In this document: one piece after another, positions 54,735 through 63,380 of the stretch
Position numbering within the stretch: the first letter of the stretch is position 1
Layout: each line of letters starts with the position of its first letter
DNA from: Pontibacter beigongshangensis
GTDB lineage: Bacteria > Bacteroidota > Bacteroidia > Cytophagales > Hymenobacteraceae
Direction of reading: 5' to 3'
Assembly (NCBI RefSeq): GCF_014332515.1
Contig: NZ_VFSD01000019.1
Coordinates: forward strand, 62,001-126,000
DNA: 64,000 nucleotides
Notes under the pieces: model-generated
Database searches by the model: none
Told to the model about the DNA's origin: nothing
Seen by the model: the letters and a program-made list of their open reading frames with translations, nothing else
Made by a program: the position numbers and the translations under genes

Positions 54735-55544
54735 TTAAGGCCTGAATGTTTCAGGGCTGCGCTGAGCATTCCTGAAAAACATGACTACTACCGCCAGGGC
54801 CACCACTGCCAGGCATATCCAGGCGGCCGTACTGATCTGAGTGCTCTCGGCCAGGTTGAGTTCCCGGTGCTTTATCGTGATGCCGTAAAGCGCCCAGATG
54901 CCCACCAGGCCGATAACTGGGTTTTTCCTGGAAAAGACCACAAACACCACGAGCAGCGTGGCTGCCACAATCATGATGATGGCCCAGAGCGCCTCGCTCA
55001 GACTAAAACCATCCCAGCCCAGCCCAGCCAGGGCAGAGCTGATGTTCGCAACAGTGGCGAAGATGATCCAGCCGAAATATAAACTTAGCGGCACCTGCGT
55101 AAACCAACGGGAGGCTGCCGAGCGCCTGGCATCAAAAATGCCCAGCCGCAGGTGCATCGCCAGCAGCGTTAGTAGCTGAATCAGGATGAGTACCACTGAA
55201 AGTACCAGCCACTCGCTTACCCAGGCAATAGTCCAGGCGCCGGTCGCCAGGTTGTTGAGCATGAACAAATACCCCAGTTGCTGCAAGTCTACATTAGCTT
55301 CATGGCTGGCGGGTTCTTTAAAAGCTTTGATAAGATGATAGATGCAAAAGGCGGATAATGCCAGGTAAATGAGGCCCCAGATCGAAAAGGTGATGCCTGC
55401 TGGAGTGAAAAGTGCCGGATACTTATCAGATACTTCGCCGATGGTCTGGCTATTGAAAAGCTCCAACTGCGTGAGCTGCGAAGGGACCAGATGAAGCAGG
55501 AAAAACACGGTGTTCAGTATGGCCAGCGTCTTGATATTTTTCAT
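54735..55544 (-). CDS. TspO/MBR-like tryptophan-rich membrane protein
   Basis: A 269-residue, mostly hydrophobic protein with about seven to eight transmembrane helices and many Trp residues (ITFSIWGLIY, ATGAWTIAWVSEWLVLS, YFGWIIFATVANISSAL). The LFTPAGITFSIWGLIYL block is typical of the larger TspO/MBR-like proteins in Bacteroidetes. TspO binds porphyrins and cholesterol in other systems; ligand unknown here. It is a single gene. Confidence 0.8.
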   Translation of the reverse strand: MKNIKTLAILNTVFFLLHLVPSQLTQLELFNSQTIGEVSDKYPALFTPAGITFSIWGLIYLALSAFCIYHLIKAFKEPASHEANVDLQQLGYLFMLNNLATGAWTIAWVSEWLVLSVVLILIQLLTLLAMHLRLGIFDARRSAASRWFTQVPLSLYFGWIIFATVANISSALAGLGWDGFSLSEALWAIIMIVAATLLVVFVVFSRKNPVIGLVGIWALYGITIKHRELNLAESTQISTAAWICLAVVALAVVVMFFRNAQRSPETFRP

Positions 55545-56058
55545 AGTAGATAGGATTGTTTCTGGATTTTATACACTACGCAAGCTGCCGGCATTTAACT
55601 AAGCATCCATAATTATTTCTGCCGCGTCCTTACTTTGAAGAAGAAAAACCAACCTGGAAAGGCCTTGCTGCAGAATAAAGGATTGTTTTGTTAGGAGGAG
55701 AAATCGGCCCGGGAACCGGATGCCCGGATCAGGCACAGATCAGTTTGCCGGGGAGCAGAAGTAGCCACCCGGCTACTACTAAAATTGAATTATTTGAATC
55801 AAAAAGGCCCTCCGGAGCTATACTTCCTACTCCTGCACCTTCCTAAAGTGCTAGCAGGTACGACCTTCCATGTTGACGCCACAAATTCCGGAGAGAAGAA
55901 AAGCCACCATTACTTAGCTGGTTACTGCAGGATTGAGTATGTTTGATCCGATACCGCCTGACACAAGGAGGAATAGCAGAGAGGTGCCCCCATTCAGGCA
56001 TTTTCAAGGTTCAAAAAAGCGGCATAACAAAGCCATAGAATGTGCGTTACTTGGTGAC
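55545..56058. other. Divergent non-coding gap
   Basis: It holds repeat A copy 18; the frame of the following AraC gene runs 42 codons upstream into it but does not look translated. Confidence 0.5.
55787..55839 (+). repeat. Dispersed repeat A, copy 18
   Basis: Head GAATTATTTGAATCAAAAAG, core GCCCTCCGGAGC, tail TTCCTACTCCTGCACC. Confidence 0.85.
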
Positions 56059-56913
56059 ATGAAGACAATACCTTATATCGAATATACTGAGATAGAAGCC
56101 TCTGCTACGAATCAATGGTATTACATGTCTCATCTCGGCGATGCCTGTGCCGCCATGGATTCCCACCGCACTTCAGCCTATGCTATCTGCCTGCTGAGCA
56201 AAGGCGAGATTCAGGTAGAATCCGACCTATTTGTTCAAAAGGCTCAGGCTCCGGCCATCTTCACCATTGCCCCCTCAGCCATCCGCAAGTTCACCGACCT
56301 TGGAACAAGCTATGACGCCAGGATATTCTTCTTCCGCAAAGAGGTTTTTCTTAAAGGCCAGGCCGATGTCCATTACCTCGATAAATTTGATTTTTTTGAG
56401 AAAACAGGGCAACAGGTAGTCGCGCTGGATTCGGATCAGTACCAAAAGTTCAAGACCTACTTTGATCTGGTCCATGAAAAAATTCTTGACACCGCGCCGC
56501 ACACGTCCGACATTATTCGAAGTTTGATTTATATTGTTCTGCACGAACTAGAAGACGTTCACCAAAGCCGAAGCCCTGACCCGGCCCCTCCCGTAGATAG
56601 AGGCAACCATATTCTTTCTCAGTTTAAGGCGCTCCTGTCCGAACACTTCATCCAGGAAAGGCAGGTGTCTTTTTACGCAGATAAAATACACCTGACACCG
56701 AAGTACTTTTCGACGGTTATCAGGGAGGTCAGCGGTAAAACAGCCGGCGAATGGATCAACGAGATGCTCCTGCTGGAATCCAAAGTACGGCTGCAGAATA
56801 AAAAGCAGACCATTGCCCAGATTGCCTACGATCTTAATTTTTCGGACCCATCCCACTTTGGCAAATTTTTCAAGAAACATGCTGGTATAAACCCCCTGGA
56901 ATACCGAAGCTAA
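56059..56913 (+). CDS. AraC-family regulator with sensor domain
   Basis: About 284 residues from the ATG at 56059; the frame is open to 55933, but the added residues are basic and unlike the family. The N-terminal 180 residues form the cupin-like arm (HRTSAYAICLLSKGEIQVESD... IFTIAPSAIRKF) that binds a small ligand; the C-terminal 100 residues carry two helix-turn-helix motifs (SFYADKIHLTPKYFSTVIREVSGKT, then IAQIAYDLNFSDPSHFGKFFKKHAGINP-like). The ligand and target are unknown. It is a single gene. Confidence 0.88.
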   Translation: MKTIPYIEYTEIEASATNQWYYMSHLGDACAAMDSHRTSAYAICLLSKGEIQVESDLFVQKAQAPAIFTIAPSAIRKFTDLGTSYDARIFFFRKEVFLKGQADVHYLDKFDFFEKTGQQVVALDSDQYQKFKTYFDLVHEKILDTAPHTSDIIRSLIYIVLHELEDVHQSRSPDPAPPVDRGNHILSQFKALLSEHFIQERQVSFYADKIHLTPKYFSTVIREVSGKTAGEWINEMLLLESKVRLQNKKQTIAQIAYDLNFSDPSHFGKFFKKHAGINPLEYRS

Positions 56914-57178
56914 TTTTTGCCTCATCCGACTTTTATACCAGTTCTGCCTACTTCCGGCCCTTCCGGGAGGCTGCTTTAGGAGGTACCTTTGTACTGCGAT
57001 TATAGACGGCGACTTAACTCCCAGGAAATCGAATTTGTACGGCCATTTGCTGCAGGACACAAGATGCAGAAAATAAGACGCAGGATCTTTTCATAATCAG
57101 AACAAAGCAAATGTTGAGTTCCGATACGTTTTGCCACTGTCTATAATACATAACGATAACTCTTAAAGAGGTGTAGCC

Positions 57179-57304
57179 ATGAAAATTTTTCAAGAATACA
57201 AAAAGATATCTGGTAAAGCCGCATTTCTGCCGGGGCTCATGGTGCCGGTGTTCAGCGTTAAGTGCCGGCAGGTAAAGTCAGGTGCAACACGGCCAGTCCT
57301 GTAG
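57179..57304 (+). CDS. Possible 41-residue peptide
   Basis: The frame encodes a basic peptide starting MKIFQEYKKISGKA with a hydrophobic middle (AAFLPGLMVPVF) and one Cys. It is preceded by AAAGAGGTG at 6 bases from the ATG, one of the best ribosome-binding sites in the window, and ends just before a repeat A copy. There is no family I recognise; it may be chance. Confidence 0.25.
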   Translation: MKIFQEYKKISGKAAFLPGLMVPVFSVKCRQVKSGATRPVL

Positions 57305-57359
57305 TAGCGGCATCGGCAGCAGAGGGCTCCGGGGGGGCATTTTGATTCGCATAATTCAG
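57305..57359 (-). repeat. Dispersed repeat A, copy 19 (inverted)
   Basis: On the minus strand: head CTGAATTATGCGAATCAAAA, core TGCCCCCCCGGAGC, tail CTCTGCTGCCGATGCC. Confidence 0.8.
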
Positions 57360-57461
57360 AAACAGAGAGGCTGCCTGCTGTTAGCTGCCAAAGCGACACT
57401 TCTTTGTAATGCCATAAGACGAAATCAGTTAAATTATTATACAACTTAAAATAAATTCCAC

Positions 57462-57923
57462 ATGAAAACCAGGATCATAGCACTTCTTTCCCTGTCAGTT
57501 CTATTGTTCGGATGTGAAAGCACCTCCGATAAAACACGGGCAGGAGAAGTAGCAGCACCAGTAGAAGAGCATCACAGCCACGAAAACAGCGATCAGGCGC
57601 TTGAATTAAACAACGGAGAAAAATGGCTGGTCAATGACGAAATGAAACCTTTTGTGCATAAATCTGAGCAAATCCTGCAGGATTACAGCGCTGCAAAGGC
57701 AACAGACCATGTTGTTTTGGCCGAACAGTTGAAAAATGAAAACAATGCCCTCATAAAAAGCTGTACCATGACAGGCAAAAGCCACGAAGAGCTGCATAAA
57801 TGGCTTCATCCTCACATGGAGCTGATCGAGGCCCTCAGCAAAGAGGCTGATAAAGAGCAGGCCAGCATGCTGGTCTCAGATCTGAAAACATCCTTCAACA
57901 CGTATCATGCTTATTTTAAATAA
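57462..57923 (+). CDS. Small lipoprotein, conserved in Bacteroidetes
   Basis: A 153-residue lipoprotein with lipobox LFGC (Cys18). After a His/Glu-rich linker (EEHHSHEN) comes an all-helical domain with LNNGEKWLVNDEMKPFV, two Lys-rich helices, SCTMTGKSHEELHKWLHPH and a C-terminal helix. I recall similar short lipoproteins in other Bacteroidetes; the HKWLHPH segment suggests metal binding, but no function is known. The cupin gene follows after 62 bases in the same direction. Confidence 0.82.
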   Translation: MKTRIIALLSLSVLLFGCESTSDKTRAGEVAAPVEEHHSHENSDQALELNNGEKWLVNDEMKPFVHKSEQILQDYSAAKATDHVVLAEQLKNENNALIKSCTMTGKSHEELHKWLHPHMELIEALSKEADKEQASMLVSDLKTSFNTYHAYFK

Positions 57924-57985
57924 TCGGCGGCAAATTACGACGAAGTGAGCCGGGCGTATTTCAAAACACTTTAAAACCACAACCT

Positions 57986-58282
57986 ATGCATGTTGTAACC
58001 AATCCGAAGGTTAAATTATTGGCCGAAGGGAAATCACTTGTAGGGAAGGAAATGGCTGCCAGGGCAGGAGTTTTTATGCCAAAGCACCTGGCATCCAGGG
58101 AGTCTGTACTCGTAATACAGGAGGGGGCCTGCATAATACACCTGGAAGACGCTGCTCAAACCCTGAAACAGGGCGATGTTTTTATAGTGCCGGCCCAGGT
58201 TATACATCAGATAGAAACAAAGCAAGCATTCAGGGCGGTACATATTATGCCCATTGATATAGCATTCGAATTTTTTAAATAA
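57986..58282 (+). CDS. Small cupin protein
   Basis: A 98-residue single-domain cupin. Conserved parts: MPKHLASRESVLVIQEGACIIHLEDAAQTLKQGDVFIVPAQVIHQIE-like pattern, with His34 and Glu39 in the first cupin motif and a late His (IHQIE) in the second. This metal-binding fold is used by many small regulators and enzymes; role unknown. The stop codon lies in the left arm of a long hairpin. Confidence 0.85.
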   Translation: MHVVTNPKVKLLAEGKSLVGKEMAARAGVFMPKHLASRESVLVIQEGACIIHLEDAAQTLKQGDVFIVPAQVIHQIETKQAFRAVHIMPIDIAFEFFK

Positions 58283-58334
58283 TGAGCATGCGGGAAGAGA
58301 CGGCAATTCACCACCTCTTCCCGCATGCTCATTA
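58280..58334. terminator. Perfect 20-bp hairpin starting at the cupin stop codon
   Basis: TAATGAGCATGCGGGAAGAG (58280-58299) and 58315-58334 are exact reverse complements. There is no T-run, so it may be a processing or mRNA-protecting stem as much as a terminator. Confidence 0.6.
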
Positions 58335-58919
58335 TAAGTCGGCATGTTGCGTTGAATAGTCAGGCGGCCACTATCGGGTGTTTTCCCCTCTCCTTTCGTC
58401 GGCAGGAACTTAGGCCGGGAAGAGGTATTGTTACTTACAGAATAGGCAAACTGCCCACACGATTGGTAGCTGAAGCCGTTCGGGCAGCTTATGTGCCTAT
58501 GGCGGCAGGTCCTGCAAACCCCTTGGGGCTGATGCCGGGAAGTTTATGCTCTTGCAGAAATATTAGGTAAAGCTTTTTACAACGTTCCCGGCCTAAGCGC
58601 GTTATTTACAGAGGTTTAGGAGCATGTGCTTTCTTCCTATGTAAGGTTCAGGCCTGAAGAATAGACCGCAAAAGGCCGAACTGCTTAAACGGGTACGGGG
58701 GCAGGGCAAAAGAAAGACTTCAGGAAGCACCGGGGCAAAACTGTCCCGAAGGGAAAACATGCCGCAGGAAAAAGACATTTGTTAAGTTATAGGGTCCTTT
58801 TCTCAGGCAGTACTATGCTTCCGTATAGGAAAGGAAATGCCGTGGGATTGTCTTCCAAACTACTTTAAGGCATGCACCCCTAAACATTTATATTCAGATA
58901 AAAGCGCATTTACCTGATC
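58335..58919. other. Non-coding gap upstream of ftsH
   Basis: No gene or repeat that I can support; it must contain the ftsH promoter. Confidence 0.45.
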
Positions 58920-60914
58920 ATGAAAACAACGGCACAACAAACAGGAAACAAATCCTCGCCACTCAACGGCACTCCGCCCGCTACCGATAACAAAAAAAGC
59001 CCGATGCCTCCCGGCAGAATCTGGTTTTGGTTTCTGGGGCTGCTGCTGCTCAACTACCTGCTATCCCGAACATTTTTCCCGGAAGCCGAGCCAACCAAGA
59101 TTCCTTATACACTATTTAAGGAAGAAGTGAGCAACAACAACGTAAAGGCGATTTATACCAAAGGCGAGTTAATTTCGGGGCAGTTTATTGATACCGTTAA
59201 TTACAGGCCCCAGGATGCAGACAATGACCCGGAGAATGAGGCGGTATCCGTAAGAGACTTTGCCACGATCGTTCCTTCCTTCGTTGATCCGGGTCTCGAA
59301 AATTTGTTGATTGAGCACCGGGTTGAGATACGGGCCGAGCCGATTCAGGAAGGGGCCAACCCGCTGGCGTCGTTTCTGATACTCTTCGGACCGGCGCTGT
59401 TCCTGATTGGTTTTTATATTTGGATGTACCGCCGGGCAAAAAAACAGGCCGGCATGGGCATGGGCGGTTTTATGGGCATCGGAAAAAGCAAGGCAAAACG
59501 CTTCGATAAAAGCACGCAGAAACGGGTAACTTTTGAAGATGTGGCCGGCATTGATGAAGCCAAGAACGAACTGGTGGAAATCGTGGACTTTCTGAAGGAC
59601 CCCGATAAATATACGCGCCTGGGCGGAGCTGCTCCCAAAGGCGTTTTGCTGGTGGGTTCGCCAGGTACCGGCAAAACCCTGTTGGCCCGGGCAGTAGCAG
59701 GGGAGGCAGGAGTGCCATTTTTTTCTATGAGCGCCTCTGAGTTTGTGGAGATGATTGTGGGTGTGGGGGCCGCCAGGGTGCGCGACCTCTTTAAACAGGC
59801 GCGGGAGCATGCACCGGCCATTATTTTTATTGATGAATTAGACTCGATAGGCCGGGCCCGGGGGCAACACGCCATTGGTGGCGCCAGCGAACAGGAACAG
59901 ACCCTAAACCAGATACTGACCGAAATGGATGGCTTTGATAGCAAGGAAGGCGTTATTGTGTTGTCGGCAACCAACCAGCCTGATGTGCTCGACAAGGCCC
60001 TGCTCCGGCCCGGCCGCTTCGACCGGCGCGTGGTAGTGAACCTGCCGGATAAAGTAGGGCGGGAAGCTATTTTACAGGTGCACACACGAAGCGTGCCGCT
60101 GGCGCCAGAAGTACAGCTGGCAGAAATTGCGGCCTCAACGCCGGGCTTCTCCGGAGCCGATATCAGAAACCTGGTAAACGAAGCGGCCCTGCTGGCCGCA
60201 CGCCGAAACCAGGATACGGTGAACTTAAAAGACTTTTTTGATGCCCTGGAAAAGATTGTGCTTGGCCCCGCACGTCCGTTGCTGCTTAGTTACCAGGATC
60301 GGGAGCGGATTGCGTATCACGAAGGCGGCCATGCCATTCTGGGCCTGGTGGTGGCCGGCGCAGACCCCGTAAACCGGGTTACGATTGTGCCACGCGGTCA
60401 GGCGCTTGGCGTCACGTATCAGCAGCCCGACGGTGACCGCTACAACTATCCGGAGGAGTACCTGCGCGGCAGGATCGTTGGTATTCTGGGAGGAAGGTCG
60501 GCCGAAGAAATTGTATACGGCAACCGTACCACCGGTGCCGAGAACGACATAGAACAGGCAACCAACTTAGCCCGTTCCATGGTTACCCGCTGGGGCATGA
60601 GCGCTAAGCTTGGCATGGTACAACTGGCTCCCCGCCAAAACCGATACCTGGGAGGCGGCATGGATGGGTACACAGGAGCCAAACCATTTAGCGAGGCCAC
60701 CGCAGAAGCCATAGACGAAGAAGTGCTGCGTATTATTCATGAGGCACATGAGGAGGCACAGCGCTTACTAAGACAATACCGGAAGGAGCTGGATGCGCTC
60801 GCCCATGCGCTGTTGGAACGTGAAACCCTGGATGAGCAGGAAATACTGCAGGTAACCGGGCTTCCGCCAGCTCCGCCACTCCGGAACCAAAAGGTCATAG
60901 AAGCGATTCCCTGA
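58920..60914 (+). CDS. ftsH: ATP-dependent zinc metalloprotease FtsH
   Basis: A 664-residue membrane AAA+ protease. A first transmembrane helix (about 34-52), a periplasmic domain, a second helix (about 150-170), then the AAA domain with Walker A GSPGTGKT (246-253), Walker B IIFIDEL (301-307) and the second region of homology (RPGRFDRR), and the peptidase domain with zinc motif HEGGH (467-471). It degrades membrane and soluble proteins as a hexamer. HEGGH instead of the commoner HEAGH is a tolerated variant. The N-terminal polar tail is longer than in E. coli FtsH. It is a single gene. Confidence 0.95.
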   Translation: MKTTAQQTGNKSSPLNGTPPATDNKKSPMPPGRIWFWFLGLLLLNYLLSRTFFPEAEPTKIPYTLFKEEVSNNNVKAIYTKGELISGQFIDTVNYRPQDADNDPENEAVSVRDFATIVPSFVDPGLENLLIEHRVEIRAEPIQEGANPLASFLILFGPALFLIGFYIWMYRRAKKQAGMGMGGFMGIGKSKAKRFDKSTQKRVTFEDVAGIDEAKNELVEIVDFLKDPDKYTRLGGAAPKGVLLVGSPGTGKTLLARAVAGEAGVPFFSMSASEFVEMIVGVGAARVRDLFKQAREHAPAIIFIDELDSIGRARGQHAIGGASEQEQTLNQILTEMDGFDSKEGVIVLSATNQPDVLDKALLRPGRFDRRVVVNLPDKVGREAILQVHTRSVPLAPEVQLAEIAASTPGFSGADIRNLVNEAALLAARRNQDTVNLKDFFDALEKIVLGPARPLLLSYQDRERIAYHEGGHAILGLVVAGADPVNRVTIVPRGQALGVTYQQPDGDRYNYPEEYLRGRIVGILGGRSAEEIVYGNRTTGAENDIEQATNLARSMVTRWGMSAKLGMVQLAPRQNRYLGGGMDGYTGAKPFSEATAEAIDEEVLRIIHEAHEEAQRLLRQYRKELDALAHALLERETLDEQEILQVTGLPPAPPLRNQKVIEAIP

Positions 60915-61409
60915 AAATGAGGGCTGCTCAAGGCATCGCCTCCTCTTATCGTAATCAGACTTGGCTGCGCTTCGGGCAAAAGGACGCGGGTATCCGGACG
61001 AGCAGGCCGCATTATGCTTTTTGGAGAAATTAAAAAAACAACCGTTGAATTTCCGGATTTGTGTCGCTGGCTCTATAAAAACCCACTATAGCTGGGGATG
61101 CCTGACTTCCTTTTGCAGAGTGCCTTAACCGCCGAAACAGCTTAAGCTAAAAGGATGTGACAGACAGCTGGAAATCCGTTGCCCTGCTGGCTGCAGATCC
61201 CGGACACCTTGCATGAGGAACTGCAAGACTCCTGCCACTTCAAACACCAGAATTCAGACTCAAGCGGCGAAACAGCGTAGTACAGAATAAACAGTCTTAC
61301 GGAACATGAAGGACTGGAAAGCCAGACCGGCACTAACGGTGAGGTTGGCTTTTCTCCTTTTCTACAGACTGGTTTAATTTACCTACAGCCACTAAAAAAG
61401 TAAATTGCT
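60915..61409. other. Non-coding gap
   Basis: I see no gene, repeat or convincing hairpin here. Confidence 0.4.
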
Positions 61410-62150
61410 ATGAGCACCATGACCACTGTCTCACAGGTATTGAACAACCTCAAGAAAGAGGGCTATAACGTAGACTTCAACCTGACGGAGAATTGCCTGA
61501 TCTGTAACGGAAACTCGCTGCAGATTTACCCTGACGAGTTTGTGGTGGACAGGCATTACCGTTTTGAAGGAATGACTGACCCGGGCGATGAGGCCGTGGT
61601 CTATGCTATTTCTTCTGACAAACACAACGTGAAAGGCGTTCTGGTAGACGGGTACGGGATCTACAGCAATGCCCTGACCAGTGAGCTGATACAGGCGCTG
61701 CGGTATAAGACCTCCTCCAGTTCTGCAAATGAAGATGCAACTGCCCCCCAGGAAAAATTTACGGAGGCCACGCCACAGCGGCCAGTCGGAGATCGGCCAC
61801 TGAATGCGGCGCTGGTCGAAATGGATCTTCACCTTTTCAAAAAGCAGATAAAAGAAGAAGAAGCCTGGCAGAAAAGCGACCGCAATGCCATCACTATCTT
61901 TAAGACAAACAGTTTGCGCCTTGTGCTGGTTGGCATGCACCAGGGAGCTGAGATGAAAACGCATACTGCTCCCGGTATTATTACGCTACAGGTGCTGGAG
62001 GGGAAGATCCTTTTCACCACAGAAGAACAAACCGTCGAGATGGGAGAGCGGCAGATGCTGGCGCTTCACACAGGCATACCGCATAGCGTGGCAGCCATCG
62101 AAGAATCCGTTTTCCTGCTGACGCTCGCTATTCCAAACTCCGAAAAGTAA
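61410..62150 (+). CDS. Fusion of a small Bacteroidetes domain with a cupin
   Basis: A 246-residue protein made of two parts. Residues 1-95 match short Bacteroidetes proteins that are often (and probably wrongly) labelled phosphoribosylpyrophosphate synthetase: VSQVLNNLKKEGYNVDFNL, PDEFVVDRHYRFEGMTDPGDEAVVYAISS and VKGVLVDGYGIYSN. A Ser/Ala-rich linker (about 100-128) leads to a cupin domain (about 130-243: LRLVLVGMHQGAEMKTHTAPG, LEGKILFT, LHTGIPHSV) with metal-ligand-type His residues. Neither half has a known activity. The DUF488 gene follows 81 bases later. Confidence 0.82.
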   Translation: MSTMTTVSQVLNNLKKEGYNVDFNLTENCLICNGNSLQIYPDEFVVDRHYRFEGMTDPGDEAVVYAISSDKHNVKGVLVDGYGIYSNALTSELIQALRYKTSSSSANEDATAPQEKFTEATPQRPVGDRPLNAALVEMDLHLFKKQIKEEEAWQKSDRNAITIFKTNSLRLVLVGMHQGAEMKTHTAPGIITLQVLEGKILFTTEEQTVEMGERQMLALHTGIPHSVAAIEESVFLLTLAIPNSEK

Positions 62151-62231
62151 AGGCCTGCATGCCTGCAGCCGTAGCCTGATAATGCCGGCCACTATGTTTC
62201 CGAACCACTCTTAAAATATACTAGAACCAAG

Positions 62232-62750
62232 ATGGCAAAAGACCTCAACACCATCTGGACTTTTGGTCATTCCACCCGAAGCCAGGAAGAATTTGTGGCT
62301 GCGCTCAGCTCGTTTCAGATGGAGGTGCTGGTGGATGTGCGCCGCTATCCGGGTTCCAAAAAATTCCCGCACTTCAATGTTTCAGCTTTGGAGACCTACT
62401 TGCCAGAGGCAGGTATCAGGTACATGCCCGTACAGGAGCTGGGTGGCCGCAGAAAGCCTCGGCCAGACTCTCCTAACATTGCCTGGAGAAATGAGGCCTT
62501 TCGTGGCTATGCTGATTATTCTGAGACAAAGGACTTTGAAAATGGAATAGCCAAGCTGATGGAGATCGCTTCCCAGAGCAGAACTGCCTACATGTGTTCC
62601 GAAGCCGTGTGGTGGCGGTGTCATCGTGCCATCATCTCAGATTATCTTAAAGAAAGAGGATGGACCGTAAGTCATATTATGGGGGAAGGGGTAGCGAAAG
62701 AACATCCTTTCACTTCGGCTTACCTGGATAGACATCAGTTAAAAGAATAG
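62232..62750 (+). CDS. DUF488 protein
   Basis: A 172-residue DUF488-family protein. Signature blocks: TIWTFGHSTRSQEEFV, EVLVDVRRYPGSKKFPHF, YMPVQELGGRRKPRP, and MCSEAVWWRCHR near residue 142, the last with two cysteines and a histidine. The family is widespread and uncharacterised; the final motif may be a catalytic or metal site. Same orientation as the fusion gene. Confidence 0.88.
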   Translation: MAKDLNTIWTFGHSTRSQEEFVAALSSFQMEVLVDVRRYPGSKKFPHFNVSALETYLPEAGIRYMPVQELGGRRKPRPDSPNIAWRNEAFRGYADYSETKDFENGIAKLMEIASQSRTAYMCSEAVWWRCHRAIISDYLKERGWTVSHIMGEGVAKEHPFTSAYLDRHQLKE

Positions 62751-63380
62751 CTTTGGTGAGTTTATACTTTTGGTATGCTTCGAGCCAATTCGTACACCTG
62801 GTGTTTCCTTTTAATATACAAATAAATCAGATCGGTTATTGACAGCAACACAACTTACCGGAATTAAACCTTAGATTTATTTAAATCTGACAATCAAAGC
62901 GAAGCTTCCATTGTCTTGCGGCTTGTGCTCTGTTACAGATCGCGGTGCCATTTCAGCTCCCGGAAAGTTAAGTTGCGGTCTATCCCTGGCTCAGGAACCG
63001 GGTACGTAAAAACCAGAAATATAGTAGTACCTCGCCAAATTAGAAATTATGGCAAATATGCCTTTTGGCTGCTTTAAAAGCATTAAACCTTTCTAAAAAT
63101 CAAAATGCAGGAGCAGTAGTTAAGTCAGGTCAGATCATTGGCTTTTATGCTTCAGCTAAGCTTACGTGCTTATTAAATTCTTTATTGCTCAGATCTGTTA
63201 GCTATCCATAAAAAGATCCCCTGGCTGATGCAGAAAATATCAGAAGCCATTTTCTGCGGTGAAGGACCCAAATCAAATTTGTCATATTGCACATAATGAC
63301 TGTGAAATTGGTTAACTTCAAGAGAATCAGGTAGATTTTAACCTTGATGTAGGCTCCTTACTCTTTATTTAACTAGTATC
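62751..63380. other. Non-coding gap
   Basis: It holds one short inverted copy of repeat B (63029-63056) and AT-rich sequence before the CheB gene. Confidence 0.45.
63029..63056 (-). repeat. Dispersed repeat B, copy 5 (short, inverted)
   Basis: On the minus strand: TTTGCCATAATTTCTAATTT followed by GGCGAGG. It shares GCCATAATTTCTAATTT with copy 1 but lacks the second TTTCTAATT unit. Confidence 0.5.

Larger units (their letters stand above)
56914..57461. other. Gap with a possible small frame and an inverted repeat A
   Basis: It holds a 41-codon frame with a good Shine-Dalgarno (57179-57304) and an inverted repeat A (57305-57359). The rest shows nothing. Confidence 0.45.
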
